Below are positions 63,291-64,000 of a stretch of 64,000 bases of DNA, piece by piece. The DNA lies in contig NZ_FOKA01000001.1 of assembly GCF_900111925.1 (NCBI RefSeq), forward strand, positions 186,001-250,000, in the 5' to 3' direction. The notes beneath the pieces were generated by a model. That model was not told the DNA's origin. It saw only the letters and a program-made list of their open reading frames with translations, and ran no database searches. The number at the start of each line of letters is the position of its first letter. The stretch's first letter is position 1. A program made the translations under genes and the position numbers. Source of the stretch: Cellulomonas marina. GTDB taxonomy: Bacteria > Actinomycetota > Actinomycetes > Actinomycetales > Cellulomonadaceae.

Positions 63291-64000
63291 ATGACGGCCC
63301 TGCCCACGTCGCTGCCTCCAGCTGCGGCGGCCTGCCCGAAGGACATGGTCCACGGCCCGTGCGGCGGCGTGCGGTTCGACGGGCTGTGCGAGCTCGGCGA
63401 CCGGCCGTGCCCGTTCGTCGACGCGCCGGTCGTCAGGTACCTGCCGGACCCGGGGGCGGGCGCGGTGCCGACGCCCCCGCTCCTCCCGTCGGCGGCGGCC
63501 ATGGCCGCCCTGCTGGCCCGGCGTCCCGTCGTCGTCGCGGACTTCCCGGCGCGCGCGCTGGACCGCGCCTCGCTCGAGCGCTGCGCCGACGTCCTCGTCG
63601 GGCACGTCGACGCGGTCCTGGCCGGGGACTCGGGGTCGGCGCGCGTGCAGTTCCCGCCGGCGTACCGGGCCGCGCTCGTGCAGGCCCGCGGCCTGCCGGC
63701 GTGGACCGGCCTCAACGACCGGGACCGCAACCGCGTGGCGCTCGAGGGCGAGGTCGCCGCGCTCGCCGACGTCGGCGTCGCGGGCGTCCACTGCGTCACC
63801 GGGGACCACCCGCGCACGGGCCACCGCCCCGACGCCCCCCCGGTCTTCGACCTCGACTCCACCGCCACCGCGGCCCTGGCCCGCGCGGCCGGCCACCTCG
63901 TCTCCGTCGCGGAGTCGCCGATGGCGCCGCCGGCCGACCGCCGTGCGGCCCGCCTGCGCCAGAAGGAGGCCGCCGGCGCGGACGTCTGCTTCGTCAACCA
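63291..64000 (+). CDS. Methylenetetrahydrofolate reductase-like protein with N-terminal Cys domain (3' cut by window)
   Basis: The visible 236 residues begin with a Cys-rich domain (CPKDMVHGPCGGVRFDGLCE, then RPCPFVD; Cys15, Cys24, Cys33 and Cys40). This is the domain named for the C terminus of MTHFR-type proteins, here placed first. From about residue 75 the sequence resembles a MetF-like TIM barrel: VVVADFPARALDRASLERCA, AWTGLNDRDRNRVALEGEV, and VHCVTGDHPRTGHRP. It would handle methylene-THF or a related C1 unit, possibly with an electron-transfer partner through the cysteines. The reading frame is open to the window edge. Start ATG at 63291 is leaderless. Confidence 0.82.
   Translation, partial: MTALPTSLPPAAAACPKDMVHGPCGGVRFDGLCELGDRPCPFVDAPVVRYLPDPGAGAVPTPPLLPSAAAMAALLARRPVVVADFPARALDRASLERCADVLVGHVDAVLAGDSGSARVQFPPAYRAALVQARGLPAWTGLNDRDRNRVALEGEVAALADVGVAGVHCVTGDHPRTGHRPDAPPVFDLDSTATAALARAAGHLVSVAESPMAPPADRRAARLRQKEAAGADVCFVN

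Overview
The window is chromosomal DNA of a very GC-rich Gram-positive actinobacterium. Codon third positions are almost all G or C, GTG starts are common, nearly all stops are TGA, and many genes appear to be transcribed without a leader. Gene content (EttA next to an SSB paralog, DUF3039, DUF2017, DUF4916, ClpS, LuxS) and the order pncB | clpS-DUF2017-murI-MBL-rph-rdgB, which resembles M. tuberculosis Rv1330c-Rv1341, fit Micrococcales. Cellulomonadaceae or Promicromonosporaceae are my best guess, but the placement is an inference.

Layout. 1-8 kb: luxS (cut by the window edge), an MFS exporter, a PPOX/F420-type protein, a ChaB/Rho-N protein, DUF1992, a GH32 fructosidase, an AlkA-type glycosylase, an S4 RNA-binding protein and an amidohydrolase. 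8-16 kb: pgi, a small membrane protein, DUF3039, a DEAD/DEAH helicase, and an HNH/DUF222 nuclease whose reading frame runs on antisense through pncB. 15.7-22 kb: the clpS-to-rdgB housekeeping block, an ABC-F protein and a DUF4916 protein. 22.7-28.5 kb: a cydABDC cytochrome bd operon with in-frame stops in both cydA and cydB. 28.6-32.2 kb: thioredoxin, a PAS-GGDEF-EAL protein and a molybdopterin-fold lipoprotein. 32.3-41.1 kb: eight minus-strand genes, each overlapping the next by 4 nt, for making and transferring an ADP-glycero-manno-heptose-type sugar (GT2-GmhB fusion, two GT9, two GT4, GmhA, HldE, SDR). 41.5-47 kb: aldehyde dehydrogenase, tRNA-Leu, Bcp peroxiredoxin, a GroES-like protein, tRNA-Lys, a NUDIX hydrolase and a flavin disulfide reductase. 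47-51 kb: an osmoprotectant-type ABC importer whose binding protein appears circularly permuted and whose ATPase is divergent from its permeases. 51-53.5 kb: an ATP-grasp protein, tRNA-His, orn, a small helical protein and tRNA-Arg. 53.5-63.2 kb: two pairs of large P-loop GTPases (dynamin-like plus YfjP-like) on either side of ssb and ettA. The right end is the start of a methylenetetrahydrofolate reductase with an N-terminal Cys-rich domain.

No transposase, integrase, prophage, CRISPR array or rRNA was seen. The best candidates for new biology are the duplicated GTPase pairs, the permuted binding protein, the heptose operon in a Gram-positive, and the doubly interrupted cyd operon.
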